Assembly (NCBI GenBank): GCA_914767715.1
Contig: OU612067.1
Coordinates: 1,984,001 to 2,048,000, forward strand
Direction of reading: 5' to 3'
Source: Membranipora membranacea
Lineage: Eukaryota > Bryozoa > Gymnolaemata > Cheilostomatida > Membraniporidae
DNA length: 64,000 nt
A program made the translations under genes and the position numbers. Below the pieces are notes generated by a model, which worked only from the letters and a program-made list of their open reading frames with translations, ran no database searches and was not told where the DNA came from. Positions 1 to 12,678 of the stretch are shown piece by piece. Numbering within the stretch: position 1 is the first letter of the stretch; every line of letters starts with the position of its first letter.

Positions 1-240
1 CCGGACTATTTTGTCTGATTTAAATGATGTTTTTCGAAACAACACTCTTTTTAGACCAAATAAATGCAGCAAACATAATCGGGCCAAATCTTTTCCCAAT
101 TTTTAATGACCCATTTTGAGAAGCATTGTCCTTTGTCTTTGTTCCATTCTTGTGTGAACTTTTAATTTATCAGTAATTTATTTATCTATTTTTTTAACAC
201 TTTTATTGGCAGTCTATTTCATTTTCTATTTATAAAGGTC
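1..240 (+). mobile_element. 3' end of LINE family 1 (non-LTR retrotransposon), cut by window edge
   Basis: An open frame enters at position 2 and stops at 104-106. It ends with RNNTLFRPNKC followed by a basic, aromatic tail. This matches the end of the open frame at 1300-1579 (RNNTIFRPKKC) residue for residue over most of its length, so both are 3' ends of the same element family. Only the last 34 codons of the second ORF and its 3' untranslated part are inside the window. The 3' limit is uncertain and is placed where AT-rich simple sequence begins. The family assignment rests on the related copy that keeps more of the C-terminus. Confidence 0.6.
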
Positions 241-1299
241 TTCAACAACATACGTATACATACATATATACATGTATGAAATACCTTCTGCTGGATTTAC
301 GCTGATCGTGGGTTGTCAACAGAACACGTGAAGTTAAGGTTGTTGGTTTCATATTCTTCAAAGAACTCAAATAAATCACAATAATGATGAAATGGTGTTA
401 ACATGGTGCAAGATAAAAAAGACATCATGTTTAAAAGTTTTTGTCAGAGATCATTAAAATTTACAATTCAAATTACAATGTTGGTTGTTCAATTATTTAA
501 GTTTCCCATTCGATGATGGCAATCGCAGTTCCAGACCAACAAATAAAAAATAGAGAAAACATTTCACACACACTTACAATTAATGAGCCGGTCAGAGGTT
601 AAGATAACTGAAAATCCAAGCATTAACAGGCTTGGTGAGTGATGAGGTATAGGATGATGTCAGCCAACCTGAGAAAAAATACGTTGCTATATATAACACA
701 TTAATTGTCTTTCACCAATTGTCATGTAAATGATGTAAGGATCACAAATGTCTTAAAATCTCAATTTTATAGAAACAAAGGAAAGACATTATTCATTGAA
801 ATATAGTAAACATGACAAAATTAATACGTATATGCACTTACATGACTCCATAAAGTGGTTTGACTGGAAGTCAAGTTAATCCTTGAGAAAAGTTTATACT
901 CAGGTGAAAAGTTGCCACAGAGATTGTAATAGTGGCCTTATTGGCATGGCTGTATCCTCAACACTGACATAGAAATTATCATTGTCATGAGTCGTGCCCA
1001 AATACAACAAAAGAAAAGCTGTGGAGCATTTCAGCTTGTTAAAGCTATCTATACTTAATTATAGGTTATGATGGTAATTCTAAATGTGTGTTTAAGTCTT
1101 ATTTTACTTGGTTACAGTCATTGCATCAACATCTAATAATATAAAAAAAACCCTGGCATTAAACGTCCTAAAACACATATATGTATGTCTCACGGATTAG
1201 TTTTAACATGATTATGCCACAAATGCATTACCACAAACTGGAAGAATGTCAATGGTATGTATCTCTTACCTGAGGTCAAAACAAAGGATAGGCTAATAA
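107..1299. other. Spacer without a supported gene
   Basis: This is AT-rich sequence between two LINE 3' ends. I see no exon with convincing splice sites and no structured repeat beyond short A/T runs. Confidence 0.5.
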
Positions 1300-1668
1300 G
1301 ACACACCCTCAGCAGTTATGTGATCTTAGTTATAGTGAGAGATTACAAGTTTTAGCTTTGCCCACCGTATATGATTTTATTTTTGAACTCTCGAAGTGCC
1401 ATTTTTTACGAATAGCTGATGATCCGACCAATCCATTTTATAATCGAATACCAAGAAATTTTAGTAGGGTTTCCTCTCGCAATAATACCATTTTTAGACC
1501 TAAGAAATGTAGAACACAAAAGCGTGCCAAATCGTTTTTTCCTTTTTTTATGACATATTGCAACAATCACCGCTCTTAGTATTTTTTTTTACGCATTGTA
1601 CACATTCCACACTATCATCATTGATAACGAATGTATCAATAAAATCTAATCTAATCTAAAAAAAAATA
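1300..1668 (+). mobile_element. 5'-truncated LINE family 1 copy with TCTAA-type tail
   Basis: An open frame running to 1579 reads DLSYSERLQVLALPTVYDF and ends with FRPKKC plus a Lys/Phe-rich tail. A SYxERLxxLxLPT segment is typical of the C-terminus of non-LTR reverse transcriptase ORFs of the CR1/Jockey kind. About 70 bases after the stop come AATAAA and three TCTAA-like repeats ending in an A-run (about 1640-1668), the short-repeat tail seen on many such elements. No reverse transcriptase core is present, so the copy is dead on arrival. It lies just past the 3' end of the first ZIP gene, on the opposite strand. Confidence 0.7.
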
Positions 1669-2028
1669 AATTGTGTTATATTATGTTCTTGTTGCTTTTC
1701 TTTTGCTATTTATTTATTTGACAATAATCATGTAAAAAATTCAAAAGAATGATGTAGCCTATACGAAAAAAATTCATTCATATGTAGCTATATATCTATA
1801 TAGGTATAAAAGTATGTGCATAGTAAGTAAAATTAACAAGGTATGAAACCATTCAAGACGTCCCTATTTGAAATAACAAACATGCAATAGCATATGGTGC
1901 ATGGAAGCATGAAATAAAGAGTAATCAGTTCAAGACCTGACCTGTAAACTAAAAATATCGGCAATATGGTCAGTTGAGCTGCTATTGTCTGAGTAGAAGC
2001 AAAGTTAGTGAAATATGAGCCCACATTA
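1669..2028. other. 3' flank of ZIP gene 1
   Basis: No coding signal. On the minus strand an AATAAATAAATA run near 1707-1720 lies about 310 bases past the ZIP stop codon and could serve as its polyadenylation signal. This is an inference from motif and position only. Confidence 0.35.
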
Positions 2029-5000
2029 TTATTGGGTTATAGTAAAAGCTTTCTCAATATCAGTCTCAAAGGCAGCAATGACGAGCATAAGACCGAAACC
2101 AGTGAGCAGTCCCAGATTCTGTAACAGTAACTGTTTCCACACACGCTGACGATCTATTTTAGTGATTTCTGGAAGCTGAAATCAAATCACACAGAACAGG
2201 TAAATTGCAATTTTGCAAAAAAAATCAAAGTCAAGCTGATGCTCCCAAATGCAAGTAAATAATGTGAATATATGAATATATACAGATTGAATACAAACTT
2301 CATGCAAAGTTTGGAATTGTCCTCTTTATATCAAGGGGAGTACAATTACAATATTTTGATATATGAGAGGGAAGATATTGAGACATCGATTCCAAATGAA
2401 CTTGGTATGAAAGATAAATAATCTAAATTGATGTAAACAACTAACCATATCAACCAGACCAACATATAAGAATATTCCGCCGGCGAAAGCAAACAGCCAC
2501 TGAGAGACAGCTCCGACATTCCCGGCTACGACTCCGATAATTACACCGATAGTCTGAAGACATGCGCTAAATATGTTACACAGGTACGCTTGTTTTACGG
2601 TCATTCCTGACTTTAAAAGCATCGCAAAGTCACCTGTAAGTAATAAAAAGAGGCAATAACGTCCGGCTTGTAAACGAGAACTTTGTTGTTTGGAACATGT
2701 ACAACAGGATATTTTTACCTGAGCCTATTATATAATCAGATTACTAGGAGAATGCAATGACAGACATGCTTTGTGTGTATTTGAAACATTAAACTCTAGA
2801 AAGAGGATCTAAAATGAAGGGTAATATGATACATGTGAAACAAGACGTTTCAGAAAATTGATATCTATATTCTTCAATGCAGTAATATTAGAAAAAAATA
2901 TTCACAATAGCAAAATCTATTGTTGTGGAGATGTACATATTGAGTAAATTGAAAGTGCTTTATTGAATTTTTATCTTCGTTGGAAGTTGGAATGGTGAAC
3001 TGGATTGTAAAATATCAAATCAAAAAAACCTTTAGCTACTAACTAAGATACATAATAATAACTCAACATGGTAATTGATAACTCTGGTGGTAGTGTTGGT
3101 TTTCAGTTTTCACAGTAAAAGTCTGATAATGAGCAGATTATCTTAGTACTGGATGAATTAAGAGTGTACATAAAGAGTTATACTTACCGAGTTCATGGGG
3201 GAGCTCATGACAGAGAACAGCTATAGATGTACTCATACCACCAGTAAAACTAGATGAGAAAGCTGCTCCTAAAAATAACAACAAATAAGATAAAATTAGA
3301 CATGGACAATCCAGACTATAGATCAATAATACCAGCAGAGTTAGCAGCCGATATGAGGTGACATTGCCGTTGTTCTTGGACTCTTTCTATATTATAAAAC
3401 ATTAAAACATACCGATGGCGAGTCCATCAGTAAAGTTATGAAGTCCATCACCCATAATGACCATATAGGCTACAGATTTCCATGAGTCCGGTACCTCATG
3501 ACTGTGTCCATGGTTATCCCCCTCTTCCTCCTCTGTATCTGATACTCTCGTCTCATCAGGATGTGAGCCTTTCTTATCTTGAGGCTCTGTCTGAGAAACA
3601 CACAACACAATGAGATATTTACATAGTATATGGTCATGTGCTGTTATAGCATTAAAGGTTATGTGTACTGTTAGTCTAGTTGATGAGCCGAAGCTTTATC
3701 ACTGTTTACTAACTATGGACAAAGTCTGTCCGTCTCGTATAGAATTAGAGAATACTACATATAACTGTACATGTTATTTGATGGCGCGGTGTCTTATTAC
3801 ACATATAACACTAACTTCTCACCTGACACTGACAGTCATAAAGATATAATTTACCAGAGAAGTATGAGCAGGCAGCGCTGGGTTTTCTGGGCTTTCTGTG
3901 TTTGTGTTGTTGTTTTGGTTGAGTACAGGCAGACTAGAATGAGTAGGAGAGCTCTTCTTTAACTCCGAAGTAGCTGACTGTAAAGTATATGCAGTAAGTT
4001 GGGTGGGACAATTATATACAGACCAGAATATGATTTTATCTGATTAACGCTTAAAAAATCAGTACAATCAGCAATTCAGCTCAGGTGTTGGTGTTGTGGG
4101 GGATAACTTTCTTAATTTGATATGGGATTTCTTGTTCTATTTAATAATTATTAAATAAATATTAGTAAAATTGTATCATATTATAAAATATTACCGAATT
4201 ATTAATGCTGTTATTGGTTGAATGTACAGGTAATTTGTTATCAGTTTGGAGTAGATTGACCAGCTCTGCCGAATTACTGTACGGTGTCTTACTCAAAACC
4301 TGTAACTCACTAGGGGCTTCCTTCACCATCTCTCCAAGTTCTGTTCAGAATAATATATTCAATAGAGTTGTATTCATATAGTAAGGTTGAAGTACAGGGG
4401 CCTTCATCAGGAATGGTAGGGACGATGAGCAGGCAGTGTAGGTGTGTTTTCAGCATGGAGTAAAGGGGAATTTTGCAGGTAGTGTAGGGTTATTCAGCAG
4501 GGAGTGTTGGCACATTTAGCAGGAAATGTAGAGAAATTTAGCAGGAATTTAGGGGTATTTAGCAAGGAGTGTAGGGGCATCTGGCAGGGAACGTAGGAGC
4601 ATTTAGCAAGGAGTGTAGGGGTATTTAGCAGTGAAAGGGAACGCTTAAAGTTTTATTCTGGCCTATGAGGTACAGGTTGACCAAAGACCATTTGTTCAGT
4701 CAAATACGGCTGGTTGTACATGGATATAAAATATAATGTATGGCGTATTCGAAACAATAACAGTAGGCTCAGCACGTACAGAATTTTAGCCAGTTCTATC
4801 GAATAAACAGCGAACAATATAATGCTAGGTCACTTTATACCTATACTCTTCACATACCTGATTCACTATGATGGTCTGGCATATCTGTACATGAGCCACA
4901 TGAACTCTTCCTTGATTTACTGGAGTTATCTTCTTCTGATGAGGTACTCTACAACATTTAAATATTAGCCACTACCGATCAGCCCTTTCTCTCTGCTGCG

Positions 5001-8000
5001 CTCACTCCTCACACTACCTCTCACTCCTCGGATAGCCAGACAGTCCTAAGCTTGAACAGAATTTGAATGTTTAGCCTGAATGATAGTGTACAATAATGTC
5101 TGCAGTGCAGTCCATAGAGGAAAGCACCACATGAGGCTGCCTTTATTACTAGGTGCGTCTGTGGCTGCAGATGTATAACGAGTTAGTAACTTAAAGCCCT
5201 ACTCACTATCACTACCAAACCACCTCATAGTATGTTGTGATATCACTTTAAATCTACCACTAAAGATTCGTTTAATTTTTGAGAGCTGTAGATTAACTGA
5301 AGCTTTGATGATTGATTTGTACACAGTTCACAATGACGTTCTTTAGCCCAAATCCGATCTGATTGGATCAGAGAGTAGACGGTAATTTAGAGTGTTGGTA
5401 ATCTAGGTTTGGAGTTGCGAGGCCAGATTTGATGCCTGAATTTCAACGGATGCAGCAATTGTAATAGAATGTTGAGAGTTTTCGATCATTGTCGTGGTTA
5501 TAGCTGAAGGCGTAAATATCATGTTTCTCAATCTGTTAAAAAGTGTTTTCAGAAAGTGTTCAGAAAGTGTGCCTAATTTCTAGCTCCCAGCAGAGGAGTG
5601 TCATGGCAGCAAATTGCGCAATGAAACTATTTTCCCACATTATCTTATAGATAATACGCATTATATTATCAAGTGTCATAAATGGAAAACTATAATATAA
5701 TTATAAGTGTCATTTTTAGCCTCCAGCTTTCTCAAACAAGACCTCTGGATGCCTTGATCCTGTCTCATTTTACTAACATTATCACTTCACTGCAAAATTG
5801 AATATTCCTTGTATAGCTTGAAGTGGTATCTTATTCGGCTTGTACATCGCATAACTATAAATACCCAATATAGATGAGCAGAACATTTTCTAACACTACA
5901 CATAATTTTCCCAATAGGTAAGGTACTGTGGATTTGTTCAGTGTGGAAATATTGCAAAACAAGCTTCCAGACTATGGTCTTTTGGTAGGTAAAAATATGC
6001 CTTACGTCCTTGTACTGAGGGTGTGATACATCCTTGGAACCAAGAATTGCCCATAAATTGCGGTAAACTAGCGCTATAAACGTAACAAGGGGTTGGTCAG
6101 TCGCTGGCCGTTGAGCTCAACAAGCATTTGGGTATATGCTGCTGGGGAGGATTGACAGCTAATTTATGTGCTCTGGATTAGTGTATCACATTTTTAAGAT
6201 TTTTGACAAAGATCTTACCTCAGGGTCGGACTTTGATCTTGTCTTGTCACGTTTATTACTAGTTATAGCTCCGAGTACTCTCTCAGCATTAAAGAATACA
6301 TAAATACCAAGTAAAGAAACACAAGCTCTCCATACATGATGACTGGATGATCTTAAATCTGTATCTACTTCTTGGTGTTCACTAAGTGCCTGAAAACAAA
6401 GTAGATAGGTCATTAAAATCAAAGCAGGGGAGATAAGTCACAAATCCTAAAACAAAGGGATACAACATGAAACCCGGAGCTTGTCGGTGGAGAAAACCTT
6501 TGGACCATCAGGGTAGATGAGCCTCAAATTCCGGCCAGGTTAATCATAACAATCAGAGTTGTCGGGGAGATAAAACATAAAGTTGAATGTATATCCGGGC
6601 AATAAAAATAACAGTTCATTAACAGAGTAGAATTTAGTGCCAAACAAAAATTGACTAAACTGAACAATCCAGGGTATGTTGGTCAGCCTAAAGAGATTTC
6701 AATAGGTATTTTTCACTCTATAAATGCTGTTTTGATTGTTTTGTGGTGTGTTATTGTGAAATCGGATATGCTTATAGGGTGTCGGTATATGTTTATTACA
6801 CAAAAAATATATACCAGTCTAATGTCTCAATAACGACCATTATTCAGTGATGTCATTATACAAGTAGGACCATAAGAGTCGTATAGATAAAGGATCTCAC
6901 TTTCACTTAGTAAATATAACAACAGGTCATTGGCATAGTCAATTGGTCAAAAAGTTACAATATCGGCTTAGGGTAATCTTACACCGGAGTATATCATGTT
7001 TTTCTAAATGCGTTGCTGACAAGATCATCATTATAAGGTAGCGATTTATCTGACTAATATAAGGTGCTGACTTACATGAGGCAGCAGATGTAGAAGAGCA
7101 TCACCCACAAGTGTACCGACCGCCAGAGCTACTAAATACTGTATAGCCTGTTTATATATAGACTTCTTTATTAAAGGTATAAAGGAGATAACTCCCAGTC
7201 CACAGACAGTTATCGTGAAAACGGCAGTGAAAGCGCCGACCCAAGCTGTAATGTAACAAACCGCATATAGAAATGATATATGTGCATTTTGTGATACAGC
7301 AGTTATTAAAATAAATTACCACAAGGCTGACAATACTTTTCATCCTCTCTTAGGATATATGAACTATGGGAAAATGATTTGTTGTGGAGAAGTATGTCAA
7401 CAAATTTCTTTCTGGCATTATTGTTTTCATACTTGTTTTGACATTGTGTGATATTCACATTTCAACCTGTCTGTGCTTAAGCTGCAATCAGCGCTCACAT
7501 ATAGTTGTTCCTAAATTATCACATTTTTACTGCCGACAAACTTCCAAGCAAAAAAAAATAAATGCCAGAGTGTGGCGCAATGAACTCTTGTTGGTAATCA
7601 ATCCTCACATTATCTTTCTTTTTGTATCATACCACAAGGTTAAGATTATCGACTGATGTAGCTCACCGAGGTAAGGTTTCTCGTTAGTAGCGCTGACTGG
7701 TAGTGGAGTTGTCATCTCTGATAGGAATGTATGAGGATGGTATATACAAGGAGTCATAGTCATCTGGAATAACAGAGCTGGGCAGAGAGAAGAGAATTCA
7801 TCAGTACTCAGAATCATCTCACTATGTAGCGTGGAGTTATACCCCCTCAGTCTCAGAATCTGACTACCTGGTAAACACTACAATTACATTGTTATAAATC
7901 TATTATTATTTGGAAATAAAACTAGTTAGATATCTGCCGCTTGGTTCTCGTCACTGTTCTTTCATTTGGAAAGTCCTACTATCGGACTTTGGCTATCCCC

Positions 8001-9315
8001 ATTAATACCTCATCATTAAGATTAAGATCATGATAAGTCATTGCAACATGTTTCAAGCATACTGAACCAATTACTGCCCTAATCTATATAAGATGTTACA
8101 TAATAGGCCCTACTCCGTCTGATACCAAAACAGATCAACAAGAACAGAACACAAAAACGAAAATTCAGCCCTGACCTAAGGCTAATAGGACAAAAAAGGT
8201 CAAAATCAAGGAGTTACAAAGTTATAAAATATCTAAGACGTGCTTCGCAGGCTCAGTCTTCAAGTTACAACCCGGTCTGTGAGATACAGAATACGTGATG
8301 AATTAGCAAGGTCAATGTTTTATTTTTCAGAATATAATTTTGACTATTTAACTGTGTGAAAACATGGGAAAAGGTTGATAGCTACAAGTCAATCGGATTG
8401 GCTAGACTTATGTTTACATTTCAGTGATGTTTTAGGAGAGGATCGAGCCTTCAGTCATATAATAAATTGTAGTTTACATACATGAACAATAAATCCGGAG
8501 AACATACTTGTCAATAATACTTAGACTTAGAGTCTGATAGCACCAGCTTAACCTACCCTTGTATGACACTAGAAATTAGTGAAGATATACTTTAACGAGA
8601 TAGACAGGATTTCTAAGCAATGTTCTGATCTTTTATTAAATGCCAGCAAAACTCAGGAAATATTATTTTCTACTCAACGAACTAAGCCCCATACCCCTCC
8701 TATTGTTTTAAATGGTGAAAGCATTACTATGTGTGACAAAGTTGCTTATCTTGGTATTATGTTAGATCAAAAGCTGCGCTTTGAAGAACACATTCAGTCT
8801 GTTGTGAGTAAAGCTGAGCAGCGAATGTATATTGTCAGGAATTTTGTACATCTTAGCACCATACCCCTTGCCACTATGTTATTTAAAAGTTTTATTGTTT
8901 CCCTGCTCACTTATTGTTTACCAGTATTATACACTACTATTTTTGCTAAAGACAAGAAACGTTTGAGCAAGTTTTTTGATCAGGCCTCAAAGCTCAAACT
9001 CCATGTAGATGATCTCGACAGCCTTATGACTAAGCGTACCAAAACACTTGCCCTCCAATATATCCATGACGATGACCACTTTATGAACAACTTTCTTGCT
9101 AAATGCCCCTCAGGCAGGTATCGAACAATTAAACACAGAAGTGCCCTTGGTAAAGACTGTTTTTTGAGGCATGCTATCCATATTTTAAATGATATTCTCT
9201 TTTAATCATCCATCAGTGTTTAATCTTATTTTTCCTTGTATGTGCTGGCTCCTTTTCAGTATGAACACCCTTATCTCGCAACATATTATTTTATGTTAGT
9301 GATAGAATACAATCG

Positions 9316-9386
<71 letters not shown>

Positions 9387-10276
9387 CTGGGGACTTAGAT
9401 GGGAAGGGTCGCTGGCGAGGGGCCTACTGAGGATTACAATAAAATGATAAAGAAATCCTCGGAATGGCCTTTAATCTGCCGGATATTTCTTCTGTAAAAC
9501 TTTTGATAATTTATGAGGACCCCATGAGTAAGCTCCGTATATAAAACACTCACTATATGTATATTATCTTCGAGATCATGCTGGCATATGTCTGAATCAT
9601 GGTCCCAGTAATGTTTATGTGAATCTAACTGCTGTATACTGTGATGAACTTTCCTCTTGTTTCGGTGCTGCGAGTCGGGGGCGACACTACCAGCCTTACC
9701 GGTGGGCTGTAAAAAAAAGACAAAATAGAGCTAAGTAAATATTTGCATGCTTGTGGTGAAACTAGAATGATCAACATTTTTCATAATAATTATTCTTGTA
9801 TTTTTGGAAAAATGTTAACATTTTAGATTACCAATTCAATATGTTAAATAGATAGCAGTCTTATGGTTATACAGAACAGAATCTAACAATCTGTGTCCAC
9901 CATTTACATTCTCTTCCCTCATTTATCAACTCCTTTACCTAAAACAAAACCAAACACAACACGCAACTACATCATAAAAAATATGTTCATAAAGTTATCA
10001 ACTAAATATCACTGATGATTACTCAGATATTTAAATTTAAGGAGAACATACAAAGATGGAGCCGCTAGAATGAGCAGGTGCTTTGTCATGGTATCCTGTA
10101 GTGACAGCGTCGAACAGGTTCTCCATATTACCGACTGTCAGCTTATCACTTAACGTGTAATATCTCATCATGTGTTTCATCATGCAGGCATTCTGGGAAG
10201 ATTGGCTGGTTTTGTTCACAGCTAGGGAGACTTTAACCACACAGATCGCAGTCACGAGAAGACATGAGAACTTCAT
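2029..10276 (-). CDS. LIV-1 subfamily ZIP metal transporter, copy 1 (SLC39-like)
   Basis: Predicted zinc (possibly iron or manganese) importer of the plasma membrane or secretory pathway. Coding exons: 10276-10052, 9706-9554, 7877-7667, 7245-7076, 6389-6219, 4948-4858, 4340-4195, 3977-3855, 3590-3413, 3268-3188, 2633-2446, 2175-2029. Their phases join without error to give 627 residues. Residues 1-19 form a signal peptide starting [14 protein letters not shown]. The LIV-1 hallmark CPALLF is near residue 158, just before TM1. TM1-TM3 span about 197-290 and include [11 protein letters not shown] Ser/Asn-rich loop with SCGSC and acidic [13 protein letters not shown] follows. TM4 carries [10 protein letters not shown] (about 481-490) and TM5 [10 protein letters not shown] (509-518), the metal-site motifs. 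[13 protein letters not shown] forms the last helix. The start ATG is the first in a leader-like sequence. A LINE and a minisatellite lie in its introns. Exact paralogue (ZIP5/6/10-like) and substrate are not resolved. Confidence 0.9.
4395..4640. repeat. Degenerate minisatellite in a ZIP1 intron
   Basis: About ten imperfect copies of a 22-25 base unit resembling TTTAGCAGGGAGTGTAGGGG lie between coding exons 6 and 7 of ZIP gene 1. The units differ in length and sequence, so the array is old. No coding role is seen. Confidence 0.65.
8570..9386 (+). mobile_element. 5'-truncated LINE family 2 copy with AATC-repeat tail
   Basis: An open frame from about 8579 to 9205 encodes the C-terminal third of a non-LTR reverse transcriptase. 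It has [15 protein letters not shown] just after where the catalytic YADD box would be, then [17 protein letters not shown], and ends with [17 protein letters not shown] and a short hydrophobic tail. The same order (LLLNVSKTKELIF, YLGTAVDHKLSF, LPSGRYCNIKCR) occurs in the element at 58164-59940. The reading frame has a stop at about 8570, so the insertion begins just downstream of the catalytic box and cannot move by itself. It ends in a pure AATC array. It sits antisense in the intron between coding exons 2 and 3 of ZIP gene 1. Confidence 0.85.
9311..9386 (+). repeat. (AATC)n microsatellite, LINE tail
   Basis: About 18 uninterrupted tetranucleotide repeats follow the LINE ORF by about 100 bases. 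A short-repeat tail at the 3' end is how CR1/L2-like elements terminate, so this array probably marks the element boundary. Confidence 0.9.
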
Positions 10277-11073
10277 AGCATCACTCAGAGCATCTAGTAC
10301 GAGGTAAAATATAGCAGGGTGTGGTGTGTAGTGGTCACCACTCGAGTGGATAATATATCAAAGCTTGTCGTACTTTAGGTGTGCCTGTCAAAGTTGTAAG
10401 AAGGAAAATAAGAGCACAGAATTTGTATGCTGTCCAGGTAATACTTGCAATGTCAATATACAGTCAGTTATGGCCAGTTATTATTTTCCACTCTTGTGTC
10501 TATAAACTAGCATACCTAGAATTTTATTCAAATATTTTGCACAAAACCAGATATTTTACTGTTTGCTGATTATCTTAATTAAGTCATTGACAGCTTGCAC
10601 AGCTCTCACATACTTGTCACTGCTTCATAATCATAACATTCCTGTAAACTCAAGAAACAGGAGATTCTCAATTTTTAGGATACCCAACACTGATATAACC
10701 ATAATATCAATGATATAAATACTTGCGATTGACAAGGATACTAAATACTTGCTATTGAAAATATAATCGTGGGTATTTTTTTCTTAGCCTCTGCTGGTGT
10801 CATCAAAACACCTCAAAATTTAAATTTGAAAAAGAAATCACATGATTGAAACGTTACGTTAACTACTGCCCCTGAACTAGATAATGTAAGGAGCAAAACT
10901 TAGATTGAGAAAACAGCCTTATCCTATGATGGGATCAAGGTGTCACACATATTAAAAATAGGCCAGTTAACCGCAAAAACTACCGCCATACCCACTACCC
11001 AGGGCTACAACAAGAAAACAAACACAATTGGCTAGTAGGGGAGGACTTACCTGTGTAAATTGCAGTTTAACAG
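10277..11073. other. Spacer upstream of ZIP gene 1
   Basis: Putative promoter and 5' leader of ZIP gene 1. The frame stays open upstream of the chosen ATG at 10276 without another good start, so a slightly longer N-terminus is possible. I see no further supported exon. Confidence 0.35.
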
Positions 11074-11856
11074 TTATCCTTGTAAGCTGTTATCAAATAA
11101 TACCTGATCTGTACCTGCCAAGCTCTGCAAACATAATATAACCATAGATGTAGTTTGAGCTCCTACCAGCTCTCCTGGAACCCTCTGAGAGCTTAAACTA
11201 TCATAGATGTTATAGAGATCTGATGCTTTGATTTCAGCTGGCATTGGTTTCTGACCAGACAAATCAAAATCAAATCAACATATTTAGACTTAGTACTTTC
11301 CTCAGAATATAACAAGGTGCCTGGATACCCGAGAGGTATAGTATTGGTGTGACTTTGTAACCAACATAGAAAGGGGAGATACTGTTATCATCGCTGAGCA
11401 AAACAATTAGAAAGTGTCAAAAAGATCCCTCACATATCTAACAGATTAGAACTATTAATAGCGAGGGTGACAAACCACAGAAGAACATCAGACTGGTTCT
11501 CTACTTAAAATACCAAACCACCACATGCATGGACTTCCATCTCTGTATCTATGGTTTGATGAAAATTCAAGAAACTTTGAAAATTCTCCAAGTCCAACCG
11601 TCCGCGGAGCGACCGAGCGCGTGTGCGCGCGCTCGGCGGACGGTTTGACTTGGAGAATTTTGTGAGCTAACTTCTGTGAGCACTTCAACAGAAGAAAATT
11701 GGTTGTTGACTTCAAGAAGTCAGGAAAAAAGATTTGTCAGAATGATTTGAACTATTATCTTACAGCTGACTCACATGTGATACTAGTCTGAGCAGAGGCA
11801 GCAGAGGCAGAGAGATTACACTCAGCTGTGAGAGGCAGGAGTACACTGACTAACAT
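11074..11856 (-). CDS. Candidate small secreted protein gene X1 (two exons)
   Basis: A hand-built model that needs checking. Exon 1 (11856-11764, 31 codons) starts MLVSVLLPLTAECNLSASA, which looks like a signal peptide, and ends at a GTAAGA donor. Exon 2 (11250-11074) follows a T-rich acceptor ending TCAG. It contains PMPAEIKASDLYNIYDSL and GELVGAQTTSMVILCLQSL and stops at a TAA at 11074-11076. The product would be about 89 residues. Both splice sites are phase 0. A second donor candidate (GTGAGT) inside exon 1, and a possible donor after GTDQ in exon 2, leave the ends uncertain. I recognise no family. It could be a decayed gene or an alternative 5' part of ZIP gene 1. Confidence 0.3.
11577..11664. 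repeat. Long hairpin with GC-rich apex
   Basis: Left and right arms of about 24 bases (AAAATTCTCCAAGTC at the base) pair with one mismatch. The inner part is a second CpG-rich inverted repeat (CCGAGCGCG facing CGCGCTCGG). In AT-rich surroundings the 40-base GC-rich core stands out. It may be a small foldback transposon or a structured RNA. Confidence 0.75.
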
Positions 11857-12678
11857 ATATCAATGCCACTAAATATATAAAAACCATTACTCAGCTCTAG
11901 AACAGTAACAGGATTTCAGATAATTTTCAATGTGTAGCGCATAAATGAAAGCATTCTATTCGATGGTTATCACATATCATAATACCGTAGGATCACATAG
12001 TGCTATTTATAGATTTAGTTACGGGCAGAGCAGATAACACCCGACAAGGCGCTCGCCAGTTCAAGTACTTTATCTAATCTGTACTCTTATTTCAGAATAA
12101 ACACTACTGGGTACTTGGCTTTGTCAGCTTTATTACAAAAATACTAAACACAACATATGCATGATCTAATTAGATTATCTCCAAGCTCTACTCTGATGAC
12201 ATCATAGACATCACCCCGAATGTAAGAATATTATAATTTATATCATAGTACTATTGTATTGTATGAAGGAAGTAAATAGAAAACTACACTAGAATAATTA
12301 AAATTATGAGATAGATGGATAGTGGATGATAATTGATAAGTGATGGATTGGCAGAGTGGCAGAGCACCATTTTATCCGGATATGAATTAAAAACCAACAA
12401 AATGATACAAGCACCATGTTGCATATTTTACTGAGTTTTGTATAATGTTATACATAATTCCTTAAGTATATGTACAATAATAAATTAAAAGATTGTATTG
12501 TCCTCGCAGTTTTGGTGACACTTTCATCCGAAGATAATATATATTAGTAATATAGGTGCAGATCTATAGTAAAACGTACAGATCTGACTGGCAGGCTAGC
12601 CACTGATACATGGCTGTGATTGTTTTGGATGAGTAGCAATGAAGACTAGAACATTACTGAAACAGTGGAGTAGTTCTC
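11857..12678. other. Spacer between ZIP gene 2 and candidate X1
   Basis: 3' flank of ZIP gene 2. AT-rich, with no exon, no RNA gene and no mobile element that I can support. Confidence 0.4.

Noticed and set aside
11488-11715. 75-codon minus-strand open frame
   Set aside because: It runs through the GC-rich hairpin; the composition is explained by the inverted repeat.
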